From Pseudomonas sp. (GTDB lineage Bacteria; Pseudomonadota; Gammaproteobacteria; Pseudomonadales; Pseudomonadaceae), in assembly GCF_030147005.1 (NCBI RefSeq), contig NZ_JASLAW010000045.1:1-9593 (forward strand): 9,593 nucleotides of DNA. The letters run 5' to 3'. Under the pieces are notes generated by a model. That model was given only the letters and a program-made list of their open reading frames with translations, was not told the DNA's origin and did no database searches. A program made the position numbers and the translations under genes. Each line of letters starts with the position of its first letter. The stretch's first letter is position 1. Of the stretch, positions 1-8,114 are shown one piece after another.

Positions 1-526
1 CCTCCCGCAGCGGCGTGACCGAAGGGTTCAGGCGCTGCTGCACCTCGCTGAAGTAACTCACCAGCGCGCTCTGTTTCTGAAGCAGTTCGGCCTGCTCATC
101 CACCAACAGTCGGTACAACGCGAGCAAGCCGTCGTACAGCGACGTATCCCGCGTATGGGGTGTATTGAACGGGCGGTAACCCTGGTCCGTACTGAAGCCC
201 AACTGATGCTGCAAGTCAGTCAGCCAGGGTGTGTCGAGATAGAGCATATGGTAGGACCAATGCTCGTTGTCGATGGGGTTGCAGGCATGCACGTCGCCGG
301 GGTTCATCAACACCACGGTGCCGGCGCTGATCTGAAAGGTCTGTGCGCCATAGTGGTAATAGCTGCGTCCGCGCGTGATTGCACCGATGGAAAAATGTTC
401 ATGGGCGTGGCGGGTGTAGGTGATTTTGCGTCCGTCGGCAATGGTGCGCGCCTCGATGAACGGCAAGCGCTCGTCGCGCCAGAAGCGCGGCGAGCGGCAA
501 GGGTCAGCGCGAGTGTCCAACGCCAT
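1..526 (-). CDS. AraC-family transcriptional regulator, N-terminal part (truncated by the window edge)
   Basis: The frame opens at ATG 526-524 and stays open for 175 codons to the window edge, so the 3' end is missing. The translation starts MALDTRADPCRSPRFWRDER. Residues of about 20-125 look like the AraC-type ligand-sensing cupin: a His-rich stretch (HAHEHFSIG near 41-49), the GRSYYHYG turn, the sheet ISAGTVVLMNPGDVHACNP (about 65-83), then WSYHMLYLD. The helical linker follows. The two helix-turn-helix motifs that define the family would lie outside the window, so DNA binding is inferred. An AGGAG ribosome site at 535-539 sits 8 nt before the ATG, in the 14-nt gap after the yejF stop, so co-transcription with the transporter is possible. 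Regulators with this sensor type in Pseudomonas are often paired with LysE-type exporters; that cannot be tested here. The family call is fairly sure, the target unknown. Confidence 0.85.
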   Translation of the reverse strand, partial: MALDTRADPCRSPRFWRDERLPFIEARTIADGRKITYTRHAHEHFSIGAITRGRSYYHYGAQTFQISAGTVVLMNPGDVHACNPIDNEHWSYHMLYLDTPWLTDLQHQLGFSTDQGYRPFNTPHTRDTSLYDGLLALYRLLVDEQAELLQKQSALVSYFSEVQQRLNPSVTPLRE

Positions 527-534
527 GGCGATAG

Positions 535-539
535 CTCCT
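535..539 (-). promoter_or_regulatory. Ribosome binding site of the AraC-family gene
   Basis: AGGAG on the minus strand lies 8 nt before ATG 526-524 and fills much of the 14-nt gap after the yejF stop. It supports the chosen start. The gap is too short for a separate promoter or terminator, although a promoter inside yejF is not excluded. Confidence 0.8.
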
Positions 540-540
540 G

Positions 541-2142
<1,602 letters not shown>

Positions 2143-2143
2143 C

Positions 2144-3163
2144 TCATTTCCTCGGGTCGAAGGCGTCGCGAGCGGACTCGCCGATAAACACCAGCAGGCT
2201 CAACATGATCGCCAGCACGGCAAACGCACTCATGCCCAGCCACGGCGCCTGAAGGTTGGATTTGCCCTGGGCCACCAGTTCACCAAGGGACGGCGAGCCG
2301 GCCGGCAGGCCGAAACCAAGGAAGTCCAGGGCGGTCAAGGTGCCGATGGCGCCGGTGAGAATGAACGGCATGAACGTCATGGTCGAGACCATCGCATTGG
2401 GCAGGACATGACGGAACATGATTGCACCGTTCTGCATGCCCAGCGCACGGGCCGCGCGCACGTATTCGAGGTTGCGCCCGCGCAGGAACTCGGCGCGCAC
2501 CACGTCCACCAGGCTCATCCACGAAAACAGCAGCATGATCCCCAGTAGCCACCAGAAGTTGGGCTGCACAAAGCTGGCGAGAATGATCAGCAGGTATAGC
2601 ACCGGCAATCCGGACCAGATTTCCAAAAAGCGTTGCCCGGCCAGGTCCACCCAGCCGCCGTAGAAACCCTGCAGGGCTCCTGCGATCACGCCGATGATCG
2701 AGCTGAGCACGGTCAGCGTCAGGGCAAACAGCACCGACACGCGAAAACCATAGATGACCCGCGCCAGCACATCGCGGCCCTGGTCGTCGGTGCCCAACAG
2801 GTTGACCCTGGACGGCGGCGCGGGGGCCGGCACTTTCAGGTCGTAATTGATGCTCTGGTAGCTGAACGGGATCGGTGCCCACAAGGTCCAGGCATCCTTG
2901 GCCTTGAGCAGTTCCTGGATATACGGGCTCTTGTAGTTCGCTTCCAGGGGGAACTCGCCGCCGAAGGTGGTTTCCGGGTAGCGCTTGAGCGCCGGGAAAT
3001 ACCAGTCGCCGTCGAAGTGCACCGCCAACGGCTTGTCGTTGGCGATCAACTCGGCACCCAGGCTCAGCACGAACAGAATCAGGAACAGCCACAGCGACCA
3101 CCAGCCACGCTTGTTCGCCTTGAACCGCTCGAACCGGCGCCGATTGAGGGGGGACAGGTTCAT
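2144..3163 (-). CDS. yejE: YejE/NppC: inner-membrane permease of peptide ABC importer
   Basis: This 339-residue permease pairs with YejB to form the translocation channel. The basic N-terminus (RRRFERFKANKRG) and first membrane helix (about 21-41) match the OppC N-terminal domain. A long periplasmic segment of about 100 residues follows (about 42-140), with GTDDQGRDVLARVIYG at 124-139; this large loop is typical of YejE and longer than in DppC. Five further hydrophobic helices lie roughly at 140-165, 186-200, 203-222, 258-280 and 309-329. The cytoplasmic EAA loop that docks on the ATPase is at 233-257, containing RAARALGMQNGAIMFRHVLP. The C-terminus is ARDAFDPRK, as usual in this permease class. 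The ATG lies one base after the yejB stop (TGA-G-ATG) with GGGAG at 3171-3175. No frame damage is seen. Confidence 0.95.
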   Translation of the reverse strand: MNLSPLNRRRFERFKANKRGWWSLWLFLILFVLSLGAELIANDKPLAVHFDGDWYFPALKRYPETTFGGEFPLEANYKSPYIQELLKAKDAWTLWAPIPFSYQSINYDLKVPAPAPPSRVNLLGTDDQGRDVLARVIYGFRVSVLFALTLTVLSSIIGVIAGALQGFYGGWVDLAGQRFLEIWSGLPVLYLLIILASFVQPNFWWLLGIMLLFSWMSLVDVVRAEFLRGRNLEYVRAARALGMQNGAIMFRHVLPNAMVSTMTFMPFILTGAIGTLTALDFLGFGLPAGSPSLGELVAQGKSNLQAPWLGMSAFAVLAIMLSLLVFIGESARDAFDPRK

Positions 3164-3164
3164 C

Positions 3165-4238
3165 TCAATGCTCCCGGCTGGCGAAGTCGATACGCGGATC
3201 GACCAGGGTGTAGGTGAGGTCGCCGATCAGTTTTACGATCAGCCCCAGCAGGGTGAAGATGAACAGCGTACCGAACACCACCGGATAGTCGCGGTTGATC
3301 GCCGCTTCAAAGCTCATCAGGCCGAGGCCGTCGAGGGAGAAAATCACTTCAACCAGCAGGGAACCGGTAAAGAAGATGCCGATGAAGGCCGAGGGGAAAC
3401 CGGCGATCACCAGCAGCATCGCGTTGCGGAACACATGGCCGTAGAGCACGCGGTGGTTGGTCAGGCCCTTGGCCTTGGCGGTGACCACGTACTGTTTGTT
3501 GATCTCGTCGAGAAAACTGTTCTTGGTCAGCAGGGTCATGGTGGCGAAGTTGCCGATCACCAGGGCGGTAACGGGCAGGGCCAGGTGCCAGAAGTAATCG
3601 AGGACCTTGCCGCCCCAGCTCAATTCGTCGAAGTTGTTGGACGTGAGCCCGCGCAAGGGGAACCAGTCCAGGTAACTGCCGCCTGCAAACACCACAATCA
3701 ACAGGATGGCGAACAGAAACGCCGGGATCGCATAACCGACGATGATCGCCGAGCTGGTCCAGACATCGAAATGGCTGCCATGGCGCGTGGCCTTGGCGAT
3801 ACCCAGGGGGATCGACACCAGGTACATGATCAGGGTGCTCCATAACCCGAGGGATATGGACACCGGCATCTTTTCCTTGATCAGGTCGATGACTTTGGCA
3901 TCACGGAAAAAACTGTCGCCGAAATCCAGCCGCGCATAGTTCTTGACCATGATCCACAGGCGTTCCGGCGCCGATTTATCGAAGCCGTACATCGTCTCGA
4001 TTTCCTTGATCAGCGCCGGGTCCAGCCCCTGGGCGCCGCGATAGCTGGAACCGGCCACCGAGACTTCGGCACCGCCACCGGCGATGCGGCTGGTAGCGCC
4101 TTCAAAGCCTTCGAGCTTGGCGATCATCTGCTCCACCGGCCCGCCGGGGGCAGCCTGGATGATCACGAAGTTGATCAGCAGGATGCCGAACAGCGTCGGG
4201 ATGATCAGCAACAGGCGACGAACAATATAGGCCAGCAT
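3165..4238 (-). CDS. yejB: YejB/NppB: inner-membrane permease of microcin C-type peptide ABC importer
   Basis: This 357-residue permease is the partner of YejE. It has the N-terminal DppB/OppB signature MLAYIVRRLLLIIPTLFGIL, with helix 1 at about 8-29 followed by APGGP. A periplasmic loop at about 31-125 includes a Gly-rich stretch (RIAGGGAEVS) and YGFDKSAPERL; this extended loop separates YejB from shorter DppB proteins. Further helices lie near 126-148, 160-187, 214-238, 274-298 and 319-341. The EAA loop is at 249-273 (AKAKGLTNHRVLYGHVFRNA at its core). It ends with DPRIDFASREH, typical of the class. The ATG directly abuts the TGA of the upstream binding-protein gene (TGAATG), and a strong GGAGG at 4246-4250 lies 7 nt before it, inside the last codons of that gene, so translational coupling is likely. 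Confidence 0.95.
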   Translation of the reverse strand: MLAYIVRRLLLIIPTLFGILLINFVIIQAAPGGPVEQMIAKLEGFEGATSRIAGGGAEVSVAGSSYRGAQGLDPALIKEIETMYGFDKSAPERLWIMVKNYARLDFGDSFFRDAKVIDLIKEKMPVSISLGLWSTLIMYLVSIPLGIAKATRHGSHFDVWTSSAIIVGYAIPAFLFAILLIVVFAGGSYLDWFPLRGLTSNNFDELSWGGKVLDYFWHLALPVTALVIGNFATMTLLTKNSFLDEINKQYVVTAKAKGLTNHRVLYGHVFRNAMLLVIAGFPSAFIGIFFTGSLLVEVIFSLDGLGLMSFEAAINRDYPVVFGTLFIFTLLGLIVKLIGDLTYTLVDPRIDFASREH

Positions 4239-6077
4239 TCAATCGCCTCCGCTCGCCGCTTCGGCGCTTTGCGTGGTGTCCAGGGGAACTGCCGGTTTAA
4301 CGTCGGGTTTGGCCCACCAGGTGGCGGTGCCTACGTCATAGCGCGGCGAGACGCTCGGGTGGCCGAGGTGATCCCAATACGCCACTCGAAACGTCTTGAT
4401 GTGCCAGTTGGGGATCACGTAGTAACCAAATTGCAGCACGCGGTCCAGCGCCCTGGCGTGGGCGATCAGGCTTTTACGCGAGTCGGCGTCGATCAGTTGC
4501 TCGACCAGTTGGTCGACTGCGGGGTCCTTGAGGCCCATGTAGTTGCGGCTGCCCGGCTTGTCGGCGCTGGACGATTTCCAGAACTCACGCTGCTCGTTAC
4601 CCGGTGAAGTGGATTGCGGAAAGCTGCCCACCAGCATGTCGAAATCCCGCGAGCGCAGGCGGTTGACGAACTGCGACACGTCGACCCGGCGAATCACCAG
4701 GTCGATACCCAGGTCGGCGAGGTTGCGCTTGAACGGCAACAGAATGCGTTCGAACTCGGTCTGGGCCAGCAGGAATTCGATGGTCACCGGTTTGCCGGTG
4801 GTGTCGACCATTTTGTCGTCGACAATCTTCCAGCCGGCTTCCTGCAGCAATTGATAAGCCTCGCGCTGCTGCGCGCGGATCATGCCGCTGCCGTCGGTTT
4901 TGGACGGCTCGAAGGCCTGGGTGAAGACGTCGGCGGGGACCTTGTCACGCAACGGTTCGAGAATGGCCAGTTCATCCGGGCCGGGCAAGCCGGTGGCGGC
5001 CATTTCCGAGTTCTCGAAGTAACTGCGAGTGCGAGTGTAGGCGCCATTGAATAACTGTTTGTTGCTCCATTCGAAATCCAGCAACAGGCTGATGGCCTTA
5101 CGCACCCGGACATCCTGGAACATCGGTTTGCGTGTGTTGAACACGAAACCCTGCATGCCGGTGGGGTTGCCGTTGGGGATTTCTTCCTTGATCAAGCGGC
5201 CCTGGGCCACTGCCGGGATGTTATAGGCGTTGGCCCAGTTTTTCGCGCTGAACTCCAGCCAATAGTCGAACTGCCCGGCCTTCAAGGCTTCCAGGGACAC
5301 GGTGCTGTCGCGGTAATAATCGGTGATGCGGTTATCGAAATTGTAGAAACCCTTGGTCACCGGCAGGTCCTTGGCCCAGTAATCCTTGACCCGCTCGTAG
5401 CGGACCATGCGCCCGGCCTTGACCTCCGCCACCTTGTACGGGCCACTGCCCAGCGGTATTTCCAGATTGCCTTTGGAAAAGTCGCGGCTTGCCCACCAAT
5501 GCTTGGGCAGTACCGGCAATTGCCCGAGAATCAGTGGCAGCTCGCGGTTGTTGGTGCGCTTGAATTTGAACAGCACCCGCAGTGGGTCTTCGGCGATCAC
5601 TTCGTCAACGTCGGCGTAGTAGGTGCGATAGAGCGGGGTGCCGTCCTTGATCAGGGTCTGGAAGGTGAACACCACGTCTTCGGCGCGGATCGGGTGGCCA
5701 TCGTGGAAACGCGCCTCGGGGCGCAGGTAGAAACGCACCCAACTGTTGTCCGCGGCCTTTTCGATCTTGCCGGCCACCAGGCCGTATTCGGTAATCGGCT
5801 CGTCCAGGCTCTGCATGGCCAGCGTGTCGTAGATCAACGGCAGATTGTCCGCAGGCACGCCTTTGCTGATGTAGGGATTAAGACTGTCGAAGCCGCCCAT
5901 GGACGATTCGCGGAAGGTGCCGCCTTTGGGGGCATCGGGGTTCACGTAGTCAAAATGCTTGAAGTCGGCGGGGTACTTGGGCGGCTCGTTATAGAGCGTC
6001 AGCGCATGTTGCGGGGCGGCCTGGGCCGCGCCGCACAGCAACAGGCCGGCGAGTAAAGTACTGCGCAGAGACATCAT
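4239..6077 (-). CDS. nppA2: YejA-family periplasmic solute-binding protein, second copy (NppA2-like)
   Basis: This 612-residue precursor is a periplasmic binding protein of SBP family 5, the ligand-capturing part of the Yej/Npp importer. A signal peptide MMSLRSTLLAGLLLCGAAQA (1-20) precedes a probable cut before APQHALT. Family landmarks are HFDYVNPDAPKGGTF (41-55), FHDGHPIRAEDVVFTF (124-139), GSGPYKV (210-216), the RVKDYWAKDLPV segment (229-240) and AKNWANAYNIPAV (278-290); all have close equivalents in E. coli YejA. I chose ATG 6077-6075 because it overlaps the upstream stop by 4 nt (ATGA), has GGAGA at 6085-6089 and gives a clean signal peptide. The next codon, ATG 6074-6072, is an alternative. 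The frame is open to 6374, but that 99-codon extension overlaps the upstream gene and reads as noise. The C-terminus runs about 16 residues past the end of its paralogue and is Ala/Pro/Ser-rich. The paralogue assignment as A2 rests on gene order. Confidence 0.9.
   Translation of the reverse strand: MMSLRSTLLAGLLLCGAAQAAPQHALTLYNEPPKYPADFKHFDYVNPDAPKGGTFRESSMGGFDSLNPYISKGVPADNLPLIYDTLAMQSLDEPITEYGLVAGKIEKAADNSWVRFYLRPEARFHDGHPIRAEDVVFTFQTLIKDGTPLYRTYYADVDEVIAEDPLRVLFKFKRTNNRELPLILGQLPVLPKHWWASRDFSKGNLEIPLGSGPYKVAEVKAGRMVRYERVKDYWAKDLPVTKGFYNFDNRITDYYRDSTVSLEALKAGQFDYWLEFSAKNWANAYNIPAVAQGRLIKEEIPNGNPTGMQGFVFNTRKPMFQDVRVRKAISLLLDFEWSNKQLFNGAYTRTRSYFENSEMAATGLPGPDELAILEPLRDKVPADVFTQAFEPSKTDGSGMIRAQQREAYQLLQEAGWKIVDDKMVDTTGKPVTIEFLLAQTEFERILLPFKRNLADLGIDLVIRRVDVSQFVNRLRSRDFDMLVGSFPQSTSPGNEQREFWKSSSADKPGSRNYMGLKDPAVDQLVEQLIDADSRKSLIAHARALDRVLQFGYYVIPNWHIKTFRVAYWDHLGHPSVSPRYDVGTATWWAKPDVKPAVPLDTTQSAEAASGGD
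4246..4250 (-). promoter_or_regulatory. yejB ribosome binding site inside the 3' end of nppA2
   Basis: GGAGG on the minus strand lies 7 nt before the yejB ATG and is read at the same time as part of the Gly-Gly codons GGA GGC that precede the final Asp of the upstream binding protein. It supports the yejB start and points to coupled translation. Confidence 0.85.
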
Positions 6078-7903
6078 TGGGCTTTCTCCGAAGCTTTCAG
6101 CCACCATGCGCTCAGGCCCAGGCTGTAGGGCGGCGTGGTGACAAAGGCGAACCGGTTGCGGTACGCCAGGCGATGATAGTTGAGGTACCAATTGGGAATG
6201 CTGTAGTGCTGCCAGAGCAACACCCGGTCCAGGGCGCGGCCGGCGGCCAGTTGTTCTTCGCGGGTCTGTGCCGCGAGCAGTTGTTCCAGCAGGTGATCGA
6301 CCACGGGGTTGGCGATGCCTGCGTAATTCTTGCTGCCCTTGATCGTGGCCTGGCTGGAATGGAAGTACTGCCACTGTTCCAGCCCTGGGCTCAGGGTCTG
6401 GTTGAGGGTGACCAGGACCATGTCGAAGTCGAACTGATCGAGGCGCTGTTTGTACTGTGCGCGGTCCACGGTGCGCAGGCGCGCGTCGATGCCGATACTG
6501 ATCAGGTTCTCGACATAGGGCTGCAGGATGCGCTCCAGGTTCGGGTTGACCAGCAGGATTTCCAGGCGCAGCGGTTGCCCGTCTTTGTTCAGCAGGCGTT
6601 GCCCGGACAGCTTCCAGCCGGCCTCACCGAGCAGGGCCAGGGCGCGGCGCAGGGTTTCGCGGGGAATGCCGCGCCCGTCAGTTTGCGGCAGGCTGAAGGC
6701 TTGGGTGAGCAGATTGGCCGGCAGTTGCTCGCGGTAGGGCGAGAGCATCAACCATTCGTGACCGACCGGAACGCCGGTGGCCGAGAACTCGCTGTTGGGG
6801 TAGTAACTCAAGGTGCGCTTGTAGGCACCGCTGAACAAGGTGCGGTTGGTCCATTCGAAGTCGAACATCAGCCCCAGGGCTTCGCGCACCTTGGTCTGGC
6901 TGAAGGCCGGTCGCCGGGTGTTCATAAACAGGCCCTGGCTCTGGGTGGGAATCCGGTGGGCGATCTGCGCCTTGATGACCTCGCCTCGGTTCACCGCCGG
7001 GAAGTTGTAGCCGGTGACCCAGTTCTTGGCCTGGTGCTCGATATAAATGTCGAATTCGCCCGCCTTGAAGGCTTCGAAGGCGACGTCGCTGTCGCGGTAA
7101 AACTCCACCTCGACCTTGTTGTAGTTATACAAACCCTGGTTGACCGGCAGGGCCTTGCCCCAGTAATCCTTGACCCGTTCGAACACCAATTGGCGGCCAG
7201 GGGTAACCTTGCTGATGCGGTAAGGCCCGCTGCCCAATGGCGGTTCGAACGTGGTGGCTTTGAAATCGCGGTGCTTCCAGTAATGCTGGGGCAGCACGGG
7301 CAGCTCGCCCAGACGCAGGATCAGCAGCGGGTTGCCGGCGCGCTTGAATACAAAACGAATGCGATGGCGATTGAGGATATCGACCCGCGCCACTTCCTGC
7401 AGGTTGGTGCGGTACTGCGGGTGGCCTTCGGTCAGCAGGGTTCGATAGGAAAACGCCACGTCATTGGCGGTAATCGGTGTGCCGTCGTGAAAGCGCGCCT
7501 CGTGGCGCAGGTTGAAGACGACCCAGCTGCGGTCCTCGCTGTATTCCACCGATTGCGCAATCAAGCCGTAGCTGGAGGTCGGCTCATCGCCGGAAGGGGC
7601 GTACTGGCCGGTGCCGACCATCAGCGGTTCGTTCAGCTCATTGACGCCGTACTGCAGGAAGTTGCCCGTGGCCACCGGGCTGGTGCCCTTGAAGGTATAG
7701 GGGTTGAGGGTGTCGAACGTGCCAAAGGCCATCACCCGCAGTGTCCCGCCTTTCGGCGCTGCCGGGTTTACCCAATCGTAATGGGTGAATTTGGCCGGGT
7801 ACTTGAGCGTGCCGAACTGCGCGTAACCGTGGCTCTCGGTAATCGTCGCGTTCGCGGCAAAGCTCAAGGCCAGACTTATTAGTAGAAGGAGGGGACGCTT
7901 CAA
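6074..7903 (-). CDS. nppA1: YejA-family periplasmic solute-binding protein, first copy (NppA1-like), TTG start
   Basis: This 609-residue binding protein of SBP family 5 is the first gene of the importer operon. The signal peptide MKRPLLLLISLALSFAANA (1-19) is followed by TITESHGYAQFG. Landmarks match YejA and the next gene: HYDWVNPAAPKGGTLRV (41-57), FGTFDTLNPY (60-69), FHDGTPITANDVAFSY (138-153), GSGPYRI (224-230), RVKDYWGKALPVNQGLYN (243-260), AKNWVTGYNFPAV (292-304). Compared with the second copy it has a longer loop near 94-110 (VGTGQYAPSGDEPTSS) and a shorter tail (KASEKAQ). The start must be TTG 7903-7901: an in-frame TAA lies at 7934-7936, no ATG or GTG lies between, and this TTG gives a full signal peptide. 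The Shine-Dalgarno is weak (GGATC region). Its stop overlaps the next start by 4 nt. The family is certain; the exact ligand is unknown. Confidence 0.92.
   Translation of the reverse strand: MKRPLLLLISLALSFAANATITESHGYAQFGTLKYPAKFTHYDWVNPAAPKGGTLRVMAFGTFDTLNPYTFKGTSPVATGNFLQYGVNELNEPLMVGTGQYAPSGDEPTSSYGLIAQSVEYSEDRSWVVFNLRHEARFHDGTPITANDVAFSYRTLLTEGHPQYRTNLQEVARVDILNRHRIRFVFKRAGNPLLILRLGELPVLPQHYWKHRDFKATTFEPPLGSGPYRISKVTPGRQLVFERVKDYWGKALPVNQGLYNYNKVEVEFYRDSDVAFEAFKAGEFDIYIEHQAKNWVTGYNFPAVNRGEVIKAQIAHRIPTQSQGLFMNTRRPAFSQTKVREALGLMFDFEWTNRTLFSGAYKRTLSYYPNSEFSATGVPVGHEWLMLSPYREQLPANLLTQAFSLPQTDGRGIPRETLRRALALLGEAGWKLSGQRLLNKDGQPLRLEILLVNPNLERILQPYVENLISIGIDARLRTVDRAQYKQRLDQFDFDMVLVTLNQTLSPGLEQWQYFHSSQATIKGSKNYAGIANPVVDHLLEQLLAAQTREEQLAAGRALDRVLLWQHYSIPNWYLNYHRLAYRNRFAFVTTPPYSLGLSAWWLKASEKAQ
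6085..6089 (-). promoter_or_regulatory. nppA2 ribosome binding site inside the 3' end of nppA1
   Basis: GGAGA lies 7 nt before ATG 6077-6075 and within the codons for Ser-Glu-Lys near the C-terminus of the first binding protein. It decides in favour of the short 612-residue start over the 99-codon longer open frame. Confidence 0.75.
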
Positions 7904-7912
7904 GTCAGAGAT

Positions 7913-7943
7913 CCGATCCGGGCGGCTTGGGCTTTATGATCGG
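7913..7943. repeat. Short inverted repeat in the nppA1 leader
   Basis: CCGATC at 7913-7918 and GATCGG at 7938-7943 form a perfect 6-bp inverted repeat with a 19-bp spacer, just upstream of the TTG start of the first transporter gene. It could be an operator half-site pair or a leader hairpin, but arms of this length can arise by chance, and no regulator motif is recognised. Confidence 0.3.
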
Positions 7944-8000
7944 TACAGTAACAGCTTGTTCCGGATGGAAAAAGCATCTTGAAGACGGCGGCAAAACCAA

Positions 8001-8089
8001 TGGGGGAGCGGGCTTGTTCGCGATCAGGGTGGCGCATCAACATCCCTGTTGACTGACGCACCGCATTCGCGAGCAAGCCCGCTCCCACA
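8001..8089. repeat. Inverted REP pair (REPIN), Pseudomonas fluorescens type
   Basis: Two 23-nt REP copies face each other: TGGGGGAGCGGGCTTGTTCG plus CGA at 8001-8023, and the reverse complement of 8067-8089 (TGTGGGAGCGGGCTTGCTCG plus CGA). They match at 21 of 23 positions. The centre is also self-complementary: TCAACA at 8037-8042 pairs with TGTTGA at 8047-8052 around TCCC, flanked by GGTGGCG (8028-8034) against CGCACC (8057-8062) with one bulged base. The whole unit can fold into one long hairpin. Such REP doublets are non-autonomous repeats mobilised by RAYT transposases encoded elsewhere in Pseudomonas genomes; none is present here. It sits 25 nt after the mltD stop and 97 nt before the transporter start, so it may also damp read-through or stabilise the mltD mRNA 3' end. 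Confidence 0.9.
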
Positions 8090-8114
8090 TCAGCTCCCCA
8101 GCGTTGCAGAGGCC

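Noticed and set aside
2633..3845. Long plus-strand frames opposite yejE and yejB
   Set aside because: They are antisense to well-supported permeases, with Gln/Arg/His-rich translations and no domain.
6078..6374. 99-codon N-terminal extension of the second binding protein
   Set aside because: It overlaps the end of nppA1 in another frame, is Arg/Pro/Gln-rich noise, and would bury the signal peptide; ATG 6077 has a ribosome site and a 4-nt overlap.
6077..7882. 601-codon plus-strand open frame covering almost all of nppA1
   Set aside because: It is a shadow on the opposite strand of a clear binding-protein gene; its translation is rich in Gln, Val, Ala and Gly with no recognisable domain, as expected from GC-biased codons.
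7950..7970. GGAAC-like box that could be a -35 element for an AlgU/RpoE-type sigma factor ahead of nppA1
   Set aside because: No matching -10 element at the right distance; the similarity is limited to five bases.
8001..8089. CRISPR or tRNA-like structure in the inverted repeat
   Set aside because: Only two copies in opposite orientation with a self-complementary centre; this is a REP doublet, with no array of spacers and no tRNA features.
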